16,722 nt of DNA from Candidatus Shapirobacteria bacterium UBA1435 (GCA_002329385.1 DCTR01000038.1:44298-61019), one strand, 5' to 3'; positions 1 to 6,756 are shown, numbered from the stretch's first letter. Numbers and translations are program-made. Notes: generated by a model from the sequence alone, not told the origin.

Positions 1-518
1 TTCGATTTCATAAGGCTGGCCAAGCGAATATCTGTCAGCGACATTAATGCCAACGGGGCCAAAAAGTGCTGGCAAAACTGTCGATATGCCACCCACGGTT
101 TGCCTTCGGCATATTTCTCAAACGACAACAGATCGATAAATACCGGCCTGTTACCAATAAACTGGATGTTATAAGCCGACGCGTCTTTTAGAGACATTCC
201 CCTTTCTAGCGCCAATTTCTGAATTTTTATTGTCAGCAGTGCCGCTTGCTTTAGTTGGCCAAAACACCACTCAAAAGGGTAGGTAATCACCGGCACCTTT
301 TCTACTTCCAAGGTTCGATAGCTCCCTTTTTGGGTTATTGTCTCCCCAAATCCCACCATCATCGCCTTTTTTACCAGTAAATCAGCCAACCCGCTTTTAA
401 GCCAATAGTCGTAATTTTCTTTATAGCTTTTGTTTACCAGTCGATAAACATTGCCGTTTCGATAAAAGACTTTGCCGCTTGGGTCGCGAAACGATCCTTC
501 TTCATTTCTTTGGTGCAT
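1..518 (-). CDS. NoeA-like / SAM-methyltransferase-type protein, N-terminal part (partial)
   Basis: This open frame starts at an ATG at 516-518 and runs without a stop off the left edge, giving 172 full codons. The visible part resembles the N-terminal region of long proteins annotated as NoeA-related or class I SAM-dependent methyltransferases, found in surface-polysaccharide loci. The recognisable part is a DASAYNIQF stretch, then a PVFIDLLSFE stretch, then a FLAPLALMSLTD stretch. The spaced D..N and ID residues suggest a degenerate kinase-like fold, which is inference. The methyltransferase domain itself would lie beyond the edge and cannot be seen. The start overlaps the end of the upstream small gene by 17 bases, so the two are probably co-transcribed and translationally coupled. 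No strong Shine-Dalgarno site is visible, only a purine-rich AGAAAAAG tract. Family assignment comes from memory of these motifs and is moderate. Confidence 0.55.
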   Translation of the reverse strand, partial: MHQRNEEGSFRDPSGKVFYRNGNVYRLVNKSYKENYDYWLKSGLADLLVKKAMMVGFGETITQKGSYRTLEVEKVPVITYPFEWCFGQLKQAALLTIKIQKLALERGMSLKDASAYNIQFIGNRPVFIDLLSFEKYAEGKPWVAYRQFCQHFLAPLALMSLTDIRLASLMKS

Positions 519-732
519 CGCTTTTTCTTTTTCTAAACAATTCAGTTATTTTTTTCCAGTAACCCCGAAACAAGAAAAAGCCGCCGGTGGCGGTGGCGAT
601 GATCACCTGTATTAAATAGCTTCCGCTTCCCGGATCTAGATACGCCTGGGCGGCTTTCGGCCAGGACAAAAACACAATCGTCCCTAAAAATAACATTTTT
701 TTTAAGAGGTTTTTATTACCGTTATTTTTCAT
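502..732 (-). CDS. Small secreted/membrane protein with YLDPGSGS motif
   Basis: This is a 76-residue protein starting at the ATG at 730-732. Residues 1-30 look like a signal peptide: a basic, Asn/Lys-rich n-region, a hydrophobic stretch (MLFLGTIVFLSW), then an AQA cleavage-type site. It is followed directly by YLDPGSGSYLIQ, a hydrophobic glycine-rich segment, and a basic tail ending in KRKSDAPKK. The YLDPGSGS motif recurs in small membrane proteins beside exopolysaccharide-type genes, which is established knowledge from memory; the molecular role is not known to me. The frame is open up to 906, but the extra N-terminal 58 residues lack promoter and start signals, while the chosen start has an AATAAT box at 739-744 six bases upstream. 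It overlaps the NoeA-like gene by 17 bases. Confidence 0.7.
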   Translation of the reverse strand: MKNNGNKNLLKKMLFLGTIVFLSWPKAAQAYLDPGSGSYLIQVIIATATGGFFLFRGYWKKITELFRKRKSDAPKK

Positions 733-738
733 GGCAAG

Positions 739-744
739 ATTATT
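739..744 (-). promoter_or_regulatory. Putative -10 box for the YLDPGSGS gene
   Basis: On the minus strand AATAAT lies at 744-739, with six bases before the ATG at 732. The spacing matches other genes in this window and would place the transcript start at or next to the start codon. No good -35 hexamer is visible. Confidence 0.4.
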
Positions 745-808
745 GCACGAAATTCTGAATTTCCATAGTCCGACATCTTCCCTTGGACGTACACCTTGCC
801 GCTCTTTC

Positions 809-837
809 TTGACAGCCATTTGTTTTTGCTCCACAAT
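809..837 (+). promoter_or_regulatory. Putative sigma-70 promoter (TTGACA-17-CACAAT)
   Basis: A perfect TTGACA lies at 809-814. After exactly 17 bases, CACAAT at 832-837 matches the -10 consensus at four of six positions. It points at the small frame starting at 860, or at a transcript covering it. Confidence 0.45.
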
Positions 838-859
838 GGTAAGAGAAAACATTGATAAT

Positions 860-985
860 ATGAGAAAAAGAGTCAAAACCAACAAAATTGCCTCCAATGA
901 GAGCATGTTTTTTGGAGCCTTTATTTACTTTTTAGTTGCCTTTCTCCTTCTTCTGGTGACTTTTATTCGCGTCATCCCCGCCTAG
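860..985 (+). CDS. Possible 41-residue single-pass membrane peptide
   Basis: An ATG at 860 opens a 41-codon frame ending in TAG at 983-985. The product has a basic N-terminus (MRKRVKTNK) and one strongly hydrophobic segment near residues 17-40, so it would be a single-span membrane peptide. Support comes from the promoter-like TTGACA-17-CACAAT just upstream. Against it, no Shine-Dalgarno site is obvious, and the opposite strand is also open and hydrophobic here, so the hydrophobicity may be a mirror artefact. I do not recognise a family. It could equally be noncoding leader DNA upstream of the response-regulator gene. Confidence 0.35.
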   Translation: MRKRVKTNKIASNESMFFGAFIYFLVAFLLLLVTFIRVIPA

Positions 986-1006
986 GTAAAAATACCGACT
1001 TCTGTT

Positions 1007-1038
1007 TTGTCAGCTGTTCTTCAGCTTGGGTTTATAAT
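1007..1038 (+). promoter_or_regulatory. Promoter of the response-regulator operon
   Basis: A perfect TATAAT lies at 1033-1038, with a TTGTCA at 1007-1012 as a possible -35, though its 20-base spacer is long. The GTG start at 1046 follows the -10 after seven bases, so transcription would begin at the start codon. This decides the start and argues for a leaderless mRNA. Confidence 0.6.
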
Positions 1039-1045
1039 CTTGGTT

Positions 1046-1723
1046 GTGAAAATTCTTTTAGTGGAAGATGACCATCGTCTGTCTGCTGCCGTCAAAAAAG
1101 GTCTGGAACTCGAGCGTTATGTGGTTGAAACCGCTTTTGATGGCGCCTCTGCTCTCGACCTTATCGGTTCCGAAAAGTACGACCTGGTCGTCTTGGATCT
1201 CATGTTGCCGCTTGTTGATGGTCTTGAAGTCTGTCGACGTGTCCGTTCCGCCCAAAATCATGTACCGATCATTATCCTCACCGCCAGAAGCCAGTTGGAA
1301 GATAAGATTAATGGCCTCAATTGCGGCGCTGACGATTATTTGACCAAGCCGTTCTCGTTTGAAGAGTTGCTGGCTAGAATCCGGGCACTCCTTCGCCGGC
1401 CTCAAGTTTCTCTAAACCCCACCATTTCTGCTCTCGATCTTAAGATGGATCCGTCCTCTTTTCGGGTTACCCGTTCGGGTAAACCAATCAAGCTGACTAG
1501 CAAAGAGTTTGCCCTTTTGGAATTATTTCTACGACACCCCGGCCAAATTTTAACCAAAAAACAGATTATCGACCATCTTTGGGATTACGAATCAAACATC
1601 CTCCCCAACACTGTTGAGGTCTATATTCGCAAACTGCGGAGCAAAATTGATCTGCCGTTCAAAAAATCTCCTCCCTTAATCCATACCGTCAGAGGATTCG
1701 GTTACAAAATAATAAACAAATAA
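1046..1723 (+). CDS. OmpR/PhoB-family response regulator
   Basis: This 225-residue DNA-binding response regulator is the cytoplasmic output partner of the adjacent kinase. The receiver domain (about 1-117) shows the acidic pair D8-D9, phosphoacceptor D51 in VVLDLMLP, T79 and K101 in KPFSFEELLARI. The C-terminal winged helix (about 128-223) ends in the typical NTVEVYIRKLRSKI and HTVRGFGYKI segments. The GTG at 1046 is chosen because VKILLVEDD is the canonical receiver start and TATAAT lies seven bases upstream. The frame extends to a TTG at 1007, but those 13 residues would include the promoter. It is followed after five bases by the kinase gene. The likely target, from the layout, is its own operon including the exporter; no operator repeat was recognised. 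Confidence 0.95.
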   Translation: MKILLVEDDHRLSAAVKKGLELERYVVETAFDGASALDLIGSEKYDLVVLDLMLPLVDGLEVCRRVRSAQNHVPIIILTARSQLEDKINGLNCGADDYLTKPFSFEELLARIRALLRRPQVSLNPTISALDLKMDPSSFRVTRSGKPIKLTSKEFALLELFLRHPGQILTKKQIIDHLWDYESNILPNTVEVYIRKLRSKIDLPFKKSPPLIHTVRGFGYKIINK

Positions 1724-1728
1724 ACATC

Positions 1729-2778
1729 ATGTTCCAAAACGCCCGTCTCAAATTGACGGCCTGGTATTTACTAATCATCACTTGTGTCAGTCTTATTTTT
1801 AGCACCATTATCTACCAGCTGACTGATCGCGAAATAGATCGCTTTGCCCGACTTCAGCGTTTCCGGATTGAGAGACGTTTTCAGGTTGGCTATTTTCCCC
1901 ATTTTGAGCCGGACGATTTGCCCCCGCTTTCCCCCTCTGTCGACCCCCAGCTGATTAACGAAACCAGAAAAAGGCTATTGGTCAATCTGGCCATGGTCAA
2001 CGGCTTTATTGTCGTCGCTTCCGGAGTTTTGGGATACTTTTTGGCTGGCCGCACCCTTGCCCCGATCCAGGAGATGGTTGAAGACCAGAACCGGTTTATC
2101 GGCGATGCCTCCCATGAAATCAGGACGCCTCTCTCCTCCCTAAAGACTTCGCTCGAAGTTGGTCTGCGCGATAAAAAGCTGCCTATCTCTTCTGCCCGGC
2201 AAATTTTTTCTGACGGCTTACTCGACATTGCCCGGTTGCAGTCTCTTTCTGATTCACTGCTTAAACTCGCTCGTACTGAAGATAAATCCACTCCCTTAGT
2301 TCTTAAGCCGGTATCTATCAGTTTGATCCTTCGTAGTTCTGTATCTAGGTTGACCGCTGCCGCCAGCCACAAAAAAATTAAAATCTCCACTCGATTCAAC
2401 TCGCCCATGAGCAGTCTTAAGGTCTTGGGCGACCAACTGGCCTTAACCGACTTGTTTGCTATTATCATCGACAATGCCGTCAAATATAGCCCCAACTCCT
2501 CGCTTGTCGATATTTCCGTTTCCCGTCAAGACCGCCACATTCAGGTGGCGATCTCTGATCAGGGGGTCGGCATCAGCCCCCAAGACCTTCCCCATATTTT
2601 TAAACGTTTCTATCGGGCTGATACTGCCCGAACCAAAAACATAAATGAGGTCGGTGGATACGGGCTTGGTTTGGCAATTGCCCAAAGGATAGCCATTCGA
2701 CACCATGGTTCAATCTCGGTTTGTAGTCAGCCCGAAAAAGGCAGTCGGTTTACGGTCAGTCTGCCAACTTACAGCTAG
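1729..2778 (+). CDS. Membrane sensor histidine kinase
   Basis: This 349-residue kinase pairs with the preceding regulator. It has TM1 at about 10-30, an extracytoplasmic loop of only about 50 residues that is Arg-rich and then Pro/Asp-rich, and TM2 at about 84-106. A short HAMP-like linker (GRTLAPIQEM) follows. The H-box has phosphoacceptor H129 in DASHEIRTPL. The ATP-binding domain shows the N-box around N249 (DNAVKYS), G1 at 277-281 (DQGVG), the F-box FKRFYR and G2 at 310-316 (GYGLGLA), so it looks catalytically complete. The small sensor loop suggests sensing of membrane or envelope state rather than binding of a large ligand, which is inference. The next gene follows after 32 bases. Confidence 0.95.
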   Translation: MFQNARLKLTAWYLLIITCVSLIFSTIIYQLTDREIDRFARLQRFRIERRFQVGYFPHFEPDDLPPLSPSVDPQLINETRKRLLVNLAMVNGFIVVASGVLGYFLAGRTLAPIQEMVEDQNRFIGDASHEIRTPLSSLKTSLEVGLRDKKLPISSARQIFSDGLLDIARLQSLSDSLLKLARTEDKSTPLVLKPVSISLILRSSVSRLTAAASHKKIKISTRFNSPMSSLKVLGDQLALTDLFAIIIDNAVKYSPNSSLVDISVSRQDRHIQVAISDQGVGISPQDLPHIFKRFYRADTARTKNINEVGGYGLGLAIAQRIAIRHHGSISVCSQPEKGSRFTVSLPTYS

Positions 2779-2810
2779 TTTTCAGCTTTAGTCTTTTAAA
2801 TATCCCCAAA

Positions 2811-4052
2811 ATGAAAAACAAAGTTTTAAGCATGCCCCGGTGGGTCAAAGCTCTGATTTTATTTGCCATTATTGTTGTTGGTTTTGTTGTTTACCGTCGA
2901 TCAAAATCCAGTCAAGGCCAGCCGCCGCAATATCAGACGGCCAAAATAGAGCAGGGGACGATCACTGCCACTATTTCTGTTTCCGGGTCGGTAACAACCA
3001 GTAATAGTCGGACCGTCACCACTACCGCCTCGGGGGTTGTCAAAAAAGTTTATGTCAAAGAAGGACAGAAAGTTACTGTCGGCACGCCGATCCTGTCGAT
3101 TGATCTTGATTTAAATGGCCGTCAGAAATACCAGTCAGCCTATTCCTCATACCAATCAGCCCAAAACAATCTTAAATCAGCCCAAAACAAAATTCTTGAT
3201 CTCGAAAGCACCCTGGTCAACGCAAAAAATATTTTTGATAACCAATGGTCGGGCAAGTCTCCCGATGACCCAACCTATAAGCAAAAATACAACGACTACC
3301 TCTCGGCCCAAGCTAGCTACGACAACCAGCAAAACGTTATCAAACAAGTCCAGTCTTCTCTCGAGGCCTCCCGGCTTGCCTTTCAGCTGGCCAGCGCTAC
3401 CGTCTATTCGCCAATTTCCGGCACCGTTTCCGCTGTTTCCCTGACACCCGGCATGATACTCAATCCGACCAGTGATTCCGCCAACAGTAGTAATAGCGAG
3501 AATAAGATTGCCATTGTCAAAACTGCCGCCAACCCCTCCATTTCCGTTAGCCTGACCGAGACCGATGTGTCTCGGGTCAAAGTTGGCCATAAGGCGGTGA
3601 TTGTTCTCGACGCCTATCCCGACAAAACCTTTTCTGGCAGCGTGATTGCTGTTGACACCACTGGCACCGTTGCCTCCGGAGTGGTGAGCTACCCCGCTAC
3701 CATCCTTTTCGATACTGGTAGTGATGATATCTTGCCCAATATGTCGGTTTCGGTAAATATTATTACCAACTCAAAAACCGACATTCTCAAGGTCGAATCT
3801 TCTGCTGTTCAATCCCAAAGCGGCCAAACGGTCCTTCGGGTGATAAAAAACGGCCAGCTGGATTATCTGCCGGTAGAGGTTGGCCTTCGTTCTGATTCGG
3901 AGGTTGAGATTGTCTCCGGAGCTACGCTGGGGCAGGAGGTCGTCACCAACATCATCAATCCGACTTCGTCGTCAAGCTCGGGCTCCGGAACCTCTGTTTT
4001 TGGCTCCTTTAGCCAACAGGGCGGTGCCAATCGGATGATGCGTTTGCCATAG
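2811..4052 (+). CDS. MacA/HlyD-family periplasmic adaptor-like protein
   Basis: This 413-residue membrane-fusion-type protein is anchored by one N-terminal helix (about 12-28). Two half-lipoyl regions (about 55-98, with SGVVKKVYVKEGQKVTVGTPIL, and about 195-245, with SPISGTVSAVSLTPG) flank a Gln/Ser/Asn-rich coiled-coil hairpin at about 103-193. Beta-barrel and membrane-proximal regions follow, and the last 30 residues are a Ser/Gly-rich tail. It should link the MacB-type ABC permease to exported substrate. In a cell without an outer membrane there is no TolC partner, so a role in surface export or lipid/peptide efflux is more likely; this is inference. The ATPase gene starts four bases after the stop. 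Confidence 0.9.
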   Translation: MKNKVLSMPRWVKALILFAIIVVGFVVYRRSKSSQGQPPQYQTAKIEQGTITATISVSGSVTTSNSRTVTTTASGVVKKVYVKEGQKVTVGTPILSIDLDLNGRQKYQSAYSSYQSAQNNLKSAQNKILDLESTLVNAKNIFDNQWSGKSPDDPTYKQKYNDYLSAQASYDNQQNVIKQVQSSLEASRLAFQLASATVYSPISGTVSAVSLTPGMILNPTSDSANSSNSENKIAIVKTAANPSISVSLTETDVSRVKVGHKAVIVLDAYPDKTFSGSVIAVDTTGTVASGVVSYPATILFDTGSDDILPNMSVSVNIITNSKTDILKVESSAVQSQSGQTVLRVIKNGQLDYLPVEVGLRSDSEVEIVSGATLGQEVVTNIINPTSSSSSGSGTSVFGSFSQQGGANRMMRLP

Positions 4053-4056
4053 TTCT

Positions 4057-4734
4057 ATGATCAAAGTTGTCGATCTAAAAAAAATATACTGCAATGATGG
4101 GGTTGAAACCGTTGCCCTTGATGGTGTTTCTTTTACTATAAAAAAGGGGGAATTTACTTCCATCATGGGCCCATCGGGCAGTGGCAAATCAACTCTTATG
4201 CATATTCTTGGTGGTTTGGACACCCCTACCTCTGGCCAGTATTTTCTGGACGGCGAAGAAATGTCCCGACTCGATGACGACCATCTCTCCGAAATTAGGA
4301 ATAAAAAAATCGGTTTCGTTTTTCAGTCCTACAACCTTCTGCCTCGCACTTCCGCCCTGAAAAATGTTCTTCTCCCCATGCTTTATGCTGGAGTTGATCC
4401 GCAAACCAGAAATCATAAGGCCCAGATTTTGCTTGATCAGGTCGGCCTATCAGACCGTGCCAACCATTTAAGTAATCAACTCTCCGGCGGTCAGCAACAA
4501 CGGGTTGCCATCGCCCGCGCCCTGGCCATGGATCCAAAAATAATTCTTGCCGACGAACCGACCGGTAACATTGCTACTAATCAGGCCGAAGAAATCATGA
4601 AAATTTTTACCCGTCTTCATCGTGACGGCCACACCATTGTCATGATCACTCACGAGCCAGACATTGCTGCCTTTTCTTCAAGAATTATTACTATCAGAGA
4701 TGGAAAAATAGAATCAGATCGGACCTCAATATGA
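4057..4734 (+). CDS. MacB/LolD-type ABC transporter ATPase
   Basis: This 225-residue ATPase powers the permease encoded by the next gene. It shows Walker A at 38-46 (GPSGSGKST), Q-loop Q90, signature LSGGQQQR at 142-149, Walker B IILADE at 162-167 with catalytic E167, and switch H199 in MITHE. The usual D-loop of this family reads EPTGNLD; here it is EPTGNIAT, so Ala173 replaces the D-loop aspartate while all other motifs are intact. Its length is that of a stand-alone ATPase rather than the fused enterobacterial MacB. It ends in TGA within an ATGA overlap with the permease start, which indicates translational coupling. Confidence 0.95.
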   Translation: MIKVVDLKKIYCNDGVETVALDGVSFTIKKGEFTSIMGPSGSGKSTLMHILGGLDTPTSGQYFLDGEEMSRLDDDHLSEIRNKKIGFVFQSYNLLPRTSALKNVLLPMLYAGVDPQTRNHKAQILLDQVGLSDRANHLSNQLSGGQQQRVAIARALAMDPKIILADEPTGNIATNQAEEIMKIFTRLHRDGHTIVMITHEPDIAAFSSRIITIRDGKIESDRTSI

Positions 4735-5951
4735 AAATTATTGAAATAATTCTCGAAAGTATTGGCACTCTCGGTTTAAATAAATTAAGAACCGGTTTAG
4801 CTATATTGGGCATAATTATTGGCATTGGTTCGGTAATTACCCTGATTTCACTTGGTGCTGGTAGCCAGAAGGCGGTTGAAAATCAGGTTCAGTCTCTTGG
4901 CGCCAATCTCTTGACCGTCATGCCCGCCCTCCAACGCAGTGGCAATGTTCGCACTAGCGGTAGCATGACTACCCTAACCTTAGCCGACGCCCTGGCAATT
5001 ATAAACAATCCGGAAATCACCACCGTTTCCGACGTCTCTCCCGAACTGTCTTCCCGTTTTCAGGTGGTCACCAAATCAAGCAACTCCAATGTGTCGGCTA
5101 TCGGCGTTTACCCTCAATACGCTTCCATCCGCAAGGTGGCCATGCAAAGTGGCGTTTTCATTTCTATGTCCGATGTCGACGCTGTGCAACGGGTGGCTGT
5201 TCTAGGTCCGCAGGTGGCCACCGACTTGTTCGGCGAAGGTTTCAATCCGATAGGCGAAACGGTCAGGATCAACAAACTCGGTTTTCGGATAATTGGTGTT
5301 ACCCAAAGTAAAGGTGGGAATGGCTTTAACAATCAAGACAACACTATTTATATCCCCCTCTCCACCCTCCAAAAGCAACTATCTGGTGCCGATCATCTTA
5401 GTTCTATCGCCATTGAGGCAAAGTCTGCCCAGGTTATGGTTCAGGCCCAGGATCAGGTCGGTTTTTTTCTACTTAAAAGGCACAAATTGGTCGACCCCGC
5501 CCAGGCTGATTTTATGATTATGTCCCAAAACGACATCCTCAACACCGCCTCTCAGGTAACCGGCACCTTCACCACCCTTCTCTCCGGAATCGCCGCCATC
5601 TCTTTGATTGTTGGTGGTATTGGGATTATGAATATCATGTTGGTCACCGTTACCGAGAGAACTAGGGAAATTGGTCTACGTAAGGCCCTGGGCGCCAAAA
5701 AAAGAACGATCATTACCCAGTTTTTGGTCGAAGCCATTATTCTCACTCTGGCTGGCGGCCTTCTTGGCATGGGGCTCGGCATTTGTCTGTCTTTACTTCT
5801 TTCCCGTCTGCTTTCCATCCCCTCGGCGATTTCCCTTACCTCGGTTGTTCTCTCTATTGGGGTCTCTGGGGTAATTGGCATTGTTTTTGGATGGTATCCG
5901 GCCAAAAGAGCGGCAAATCTCCAGCCGATTGAGGCCCTTCGTTATGAATAA
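4731..5951 (+). CDS. MacB/FtsX-family ABC transporter permease
   Basis: This 406-residue permease has the MacB/LolE layout of four membrane spans. TM1 is at about 21-45 after an amphipathic start (LNKLRTGLAILGIIIG). A large extracytoplasmic MacB_PCD-like domain at about 46-280 follows, then TM2 at about 282-306, TM3 at about 332-360 and TM4 at about 371-390. The conserved coupling region VTERTREIGLRKALGAKK follows TM2, and the protein ends in the typical LQPIEALRYE. With the adaptor and ATPase it forms a tripartite-type mechanotransmission exporter. The substrate cannot be read from sequence; peptides, lipids or antimicrobial compounds are family possibilities. The start overlaps the ATPase stop by four bases. 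Confidence 0.93.
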   Translation: MKIIEIILESIGTLGLNKLRTGLAILGIIIGIGSVITLISLGAGSQKAVENQVQSLGANLLTVMPALQRSGNVRTSGSMTTLTLADALAIINNPEITTVSDVSPELSSRFQVVTKSSNSNVSAIGVYPQYASIRKVAMQSGVFISMSDVDAVQRVAVLGPQVATDLFGEGFNPIGETVRINKLGFRIIGVTQSKGGNGFNNQDNTIYIPLSTLQKQLSGADHLSSIAIEAKSAQVMVQAQDQVGFFLLKRHKLVDPAQADFMIMSQNDILNTASQVTGTFTTLLSGIAAISLIVGGIGIMNIMLVTVTERTREIGLRKALGAKKRTIITQFLVEAIILTLAGGLLGMGLGICLSLLLSRLLSIPSAISLTSVVLSIGVSGVIGIVFGWYPAKRAANLQPIEALRYE

Positions 5952-5980
5952 AAACAATAAAGTTAATAATTAACAACAAA

Positions 5981-6403
5981 ATGAAAAAAACGTCTATCAC
6001 TTATATTTCCCTTCTATTGGCTATTGCCGCCGTCTCTTTTTATGGGGGCATGAACTATCAGCAAGCCAGATCCCGAAGGCAGATCTCACAACTTCGTGGC
6101 GGTCAGCCAACCAATCGGCCCGGGCAGCCAGCAAACACCCGCTTTCGCCAATCGGGTGGCGGTGTTTTCGGTGAAGTTATTTCCCTCGACGATAAGTCAA
6201 TAACCGTTAAAATTAACGATGGTAGCAGCAAGATAGTTCTGCTCTCTTCCGGCACCAACGTTAGCCGCTTTACCCCGCAATCAGTCACCGACATAAAAAT
6301 TTCCGACAAAGTAGCGGTTTTTGGTACACCAAATCAGGATGGATCTCTCACTGCCCAATCTATTCAGCTGGATTTTAATCCGCCGCCAGCTTCACAAAAC
6401 TAG
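5981..6403 (+). CDS. Membrane-anchored DUF5666-like protein
   Basis: This 140-residue protein has an N-terminal anchor (about 6-24), an Arg/Gln/Gly/Pro-rich extended linker (about 30-62) and a compact beta-rich domain at about 63-133. The domain contains GEVISLDDKSITVKINDGS, an SDKVAVFGTPN-like segment and a closing TAQSIQL. This pattern resembles DUF5666 (OB-like beta barrel), often seen beside MacAB-type exporters in Patescibacteria; that is from memory. The gene starts 29 bases after the permease stop and is probably the last gene of the operon, although an AATAAT/TTAATTA patch at 5963-5972 could serve as its own weak promoter. Function unknown; it may be an accessory envelope subunit of the exporter. 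Confidence 0.75.
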   Translation: MKKTSITYISLLLAIAAVSFYGGMNYQQARSRRQISQLRGGQPTNRPGQPANTRFRQSGGGVFGEVISLDDKSITVKINDGSSKIVLLSSGTNVSRFTPQSVTDIKISDKVAVFGTPNQDGSLTAQSIQLDFNPPPASQN

Positions 6404-6408
6404 CTCGT

Positions 6409-6651
6409 TTATTCGCAGGCGCGCAGGGTGCAGACCATCTCCCCTCCCTCGCACCCGCAACTATTGCACCCGTCCGCCGACTTGATTGTCTCGCCTTCTT
6501 TGATTATCCTGCCTTCATAATTACATCTATTGTCTGACTCACCGGCAACCTTTCCATTTCTCGATTTTAATGCGATTGAAATCACCGATATTATCATAAT
6601 TACTACCATTAACCACATTATCCGGTTGTAGGCTTTTCTGTCGATTGTCAT
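6409..6651 (-). CDS. Membrane-anchored pacifastin/VWC-like six-cysteine protein
   Basis: This 80-residue protein has one N-terminal membrane span (about 11-28) and an outside domain with exactly six cysteines. The second half reads CNSCGCEGGEMVCTLRAC, matching the pacifastin (LCMI serine-protease inhibitor) pattern C-N-x-C-x-C-x2-G-x3-C-T-x3-C. The first two cysteines are 18 residues apart, longer than the 9-12 of arthropod pacifastins, so a VWC-like relative is an alternative. Three disulfides and an extracytoplasmic location are expected. A protease-inhibitory role is inference. The ATG at 6651 is preceded by AGGAGG 11 bases upstream and also by TATAAT five bases upstream. Its stop lies five bases from that of the convergent DUF5666-like gene. 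Confidence 0.75.
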   Translation of the reverse strand: MTIDRKAYNRIMWLMVVIMIISVISIALKSRNGKVAGESDNRCNYEGRIIKEGETIKSADGCNSCGCEGGEMVCTLRACE

Positions 6652-6656
6652 TACTG

Positions 6657-6668
6657 ATTATACCTCCT
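6657..6668 (-). promoter_or_regulatory. Overlapped AGGAGG / TATAAT start signal
   Basis: On the minus strand AGGAGG (6668-6663) runs directly into TATAAT (6662-6657), followed by five bases and the ATG at 6651. Read as a ribosome site, the spacing is 11. Read as a promoter, the mRNA is leaderless and AGGAGG is not transcribed. No -35 is visible (GGGAAA at the expected place). Confidence 0.55.
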
Positions 6669-6725
6669 CGATCTTCCGGTTTCCCGCGGGTAATAGCCTT
6701 CTGTCTTTGGTCGATTACTACACAT

Positions 6726-6751
6726 ATAATATTCATATTATGATATAATAT
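6726..6751. repeat. Alternating 7-mer inverted repeats (operator-like)
   Basis: ATAATAT at 6726-6732, its reverse complement ATATTAT at 6735-6741, and ATAATAT again at 6745-6751 form two nested palindromes with gaps of two and three bases. The last copy overlaps the -10 box of the gene at 6757. It may be an operator for a dimeric repressor, or just low-complexity AT promoter DNA. Confidence 0.5.
6741..6749 (+). promoter_or_regulatory. Extended -10 promoter TGATATAAT
   Basis: TGA plus TATAAT (6744-6749) is a full extended -10 element. The ATG at 6757 follows after seven bases. A second TATAAT at 6725-6730 lies upstream. No -35 hexamer is visible at the expected place, as is usual for extended -10 promoters. 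Confidence 0.65.
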
Positions 6752-6756
6752 TTCCC

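Noticed and set aside
733..906. Upstream extension of the YLDPGSGS gene to an ATG at 906
   Set aside because: It would put 58 extra residues before a clear signal peptide, and no promoter or ribosome site precedes 906, while the 732 start has an AATAAT box at leaderless spacing.
1007..1045. TTG start at 1007 for the response regulator
   Set aside because: The canonical receiver start is VKILLVEDD at 1046, and the extension would translate across the TATAAT box.
4041..4056. CATAGT as a promoter for the ABC ATPase gene
   Set aside because: It is only three bases from the ATG and inside the adaptor's end; the four-base intergenic gap points to coupled translation instead.
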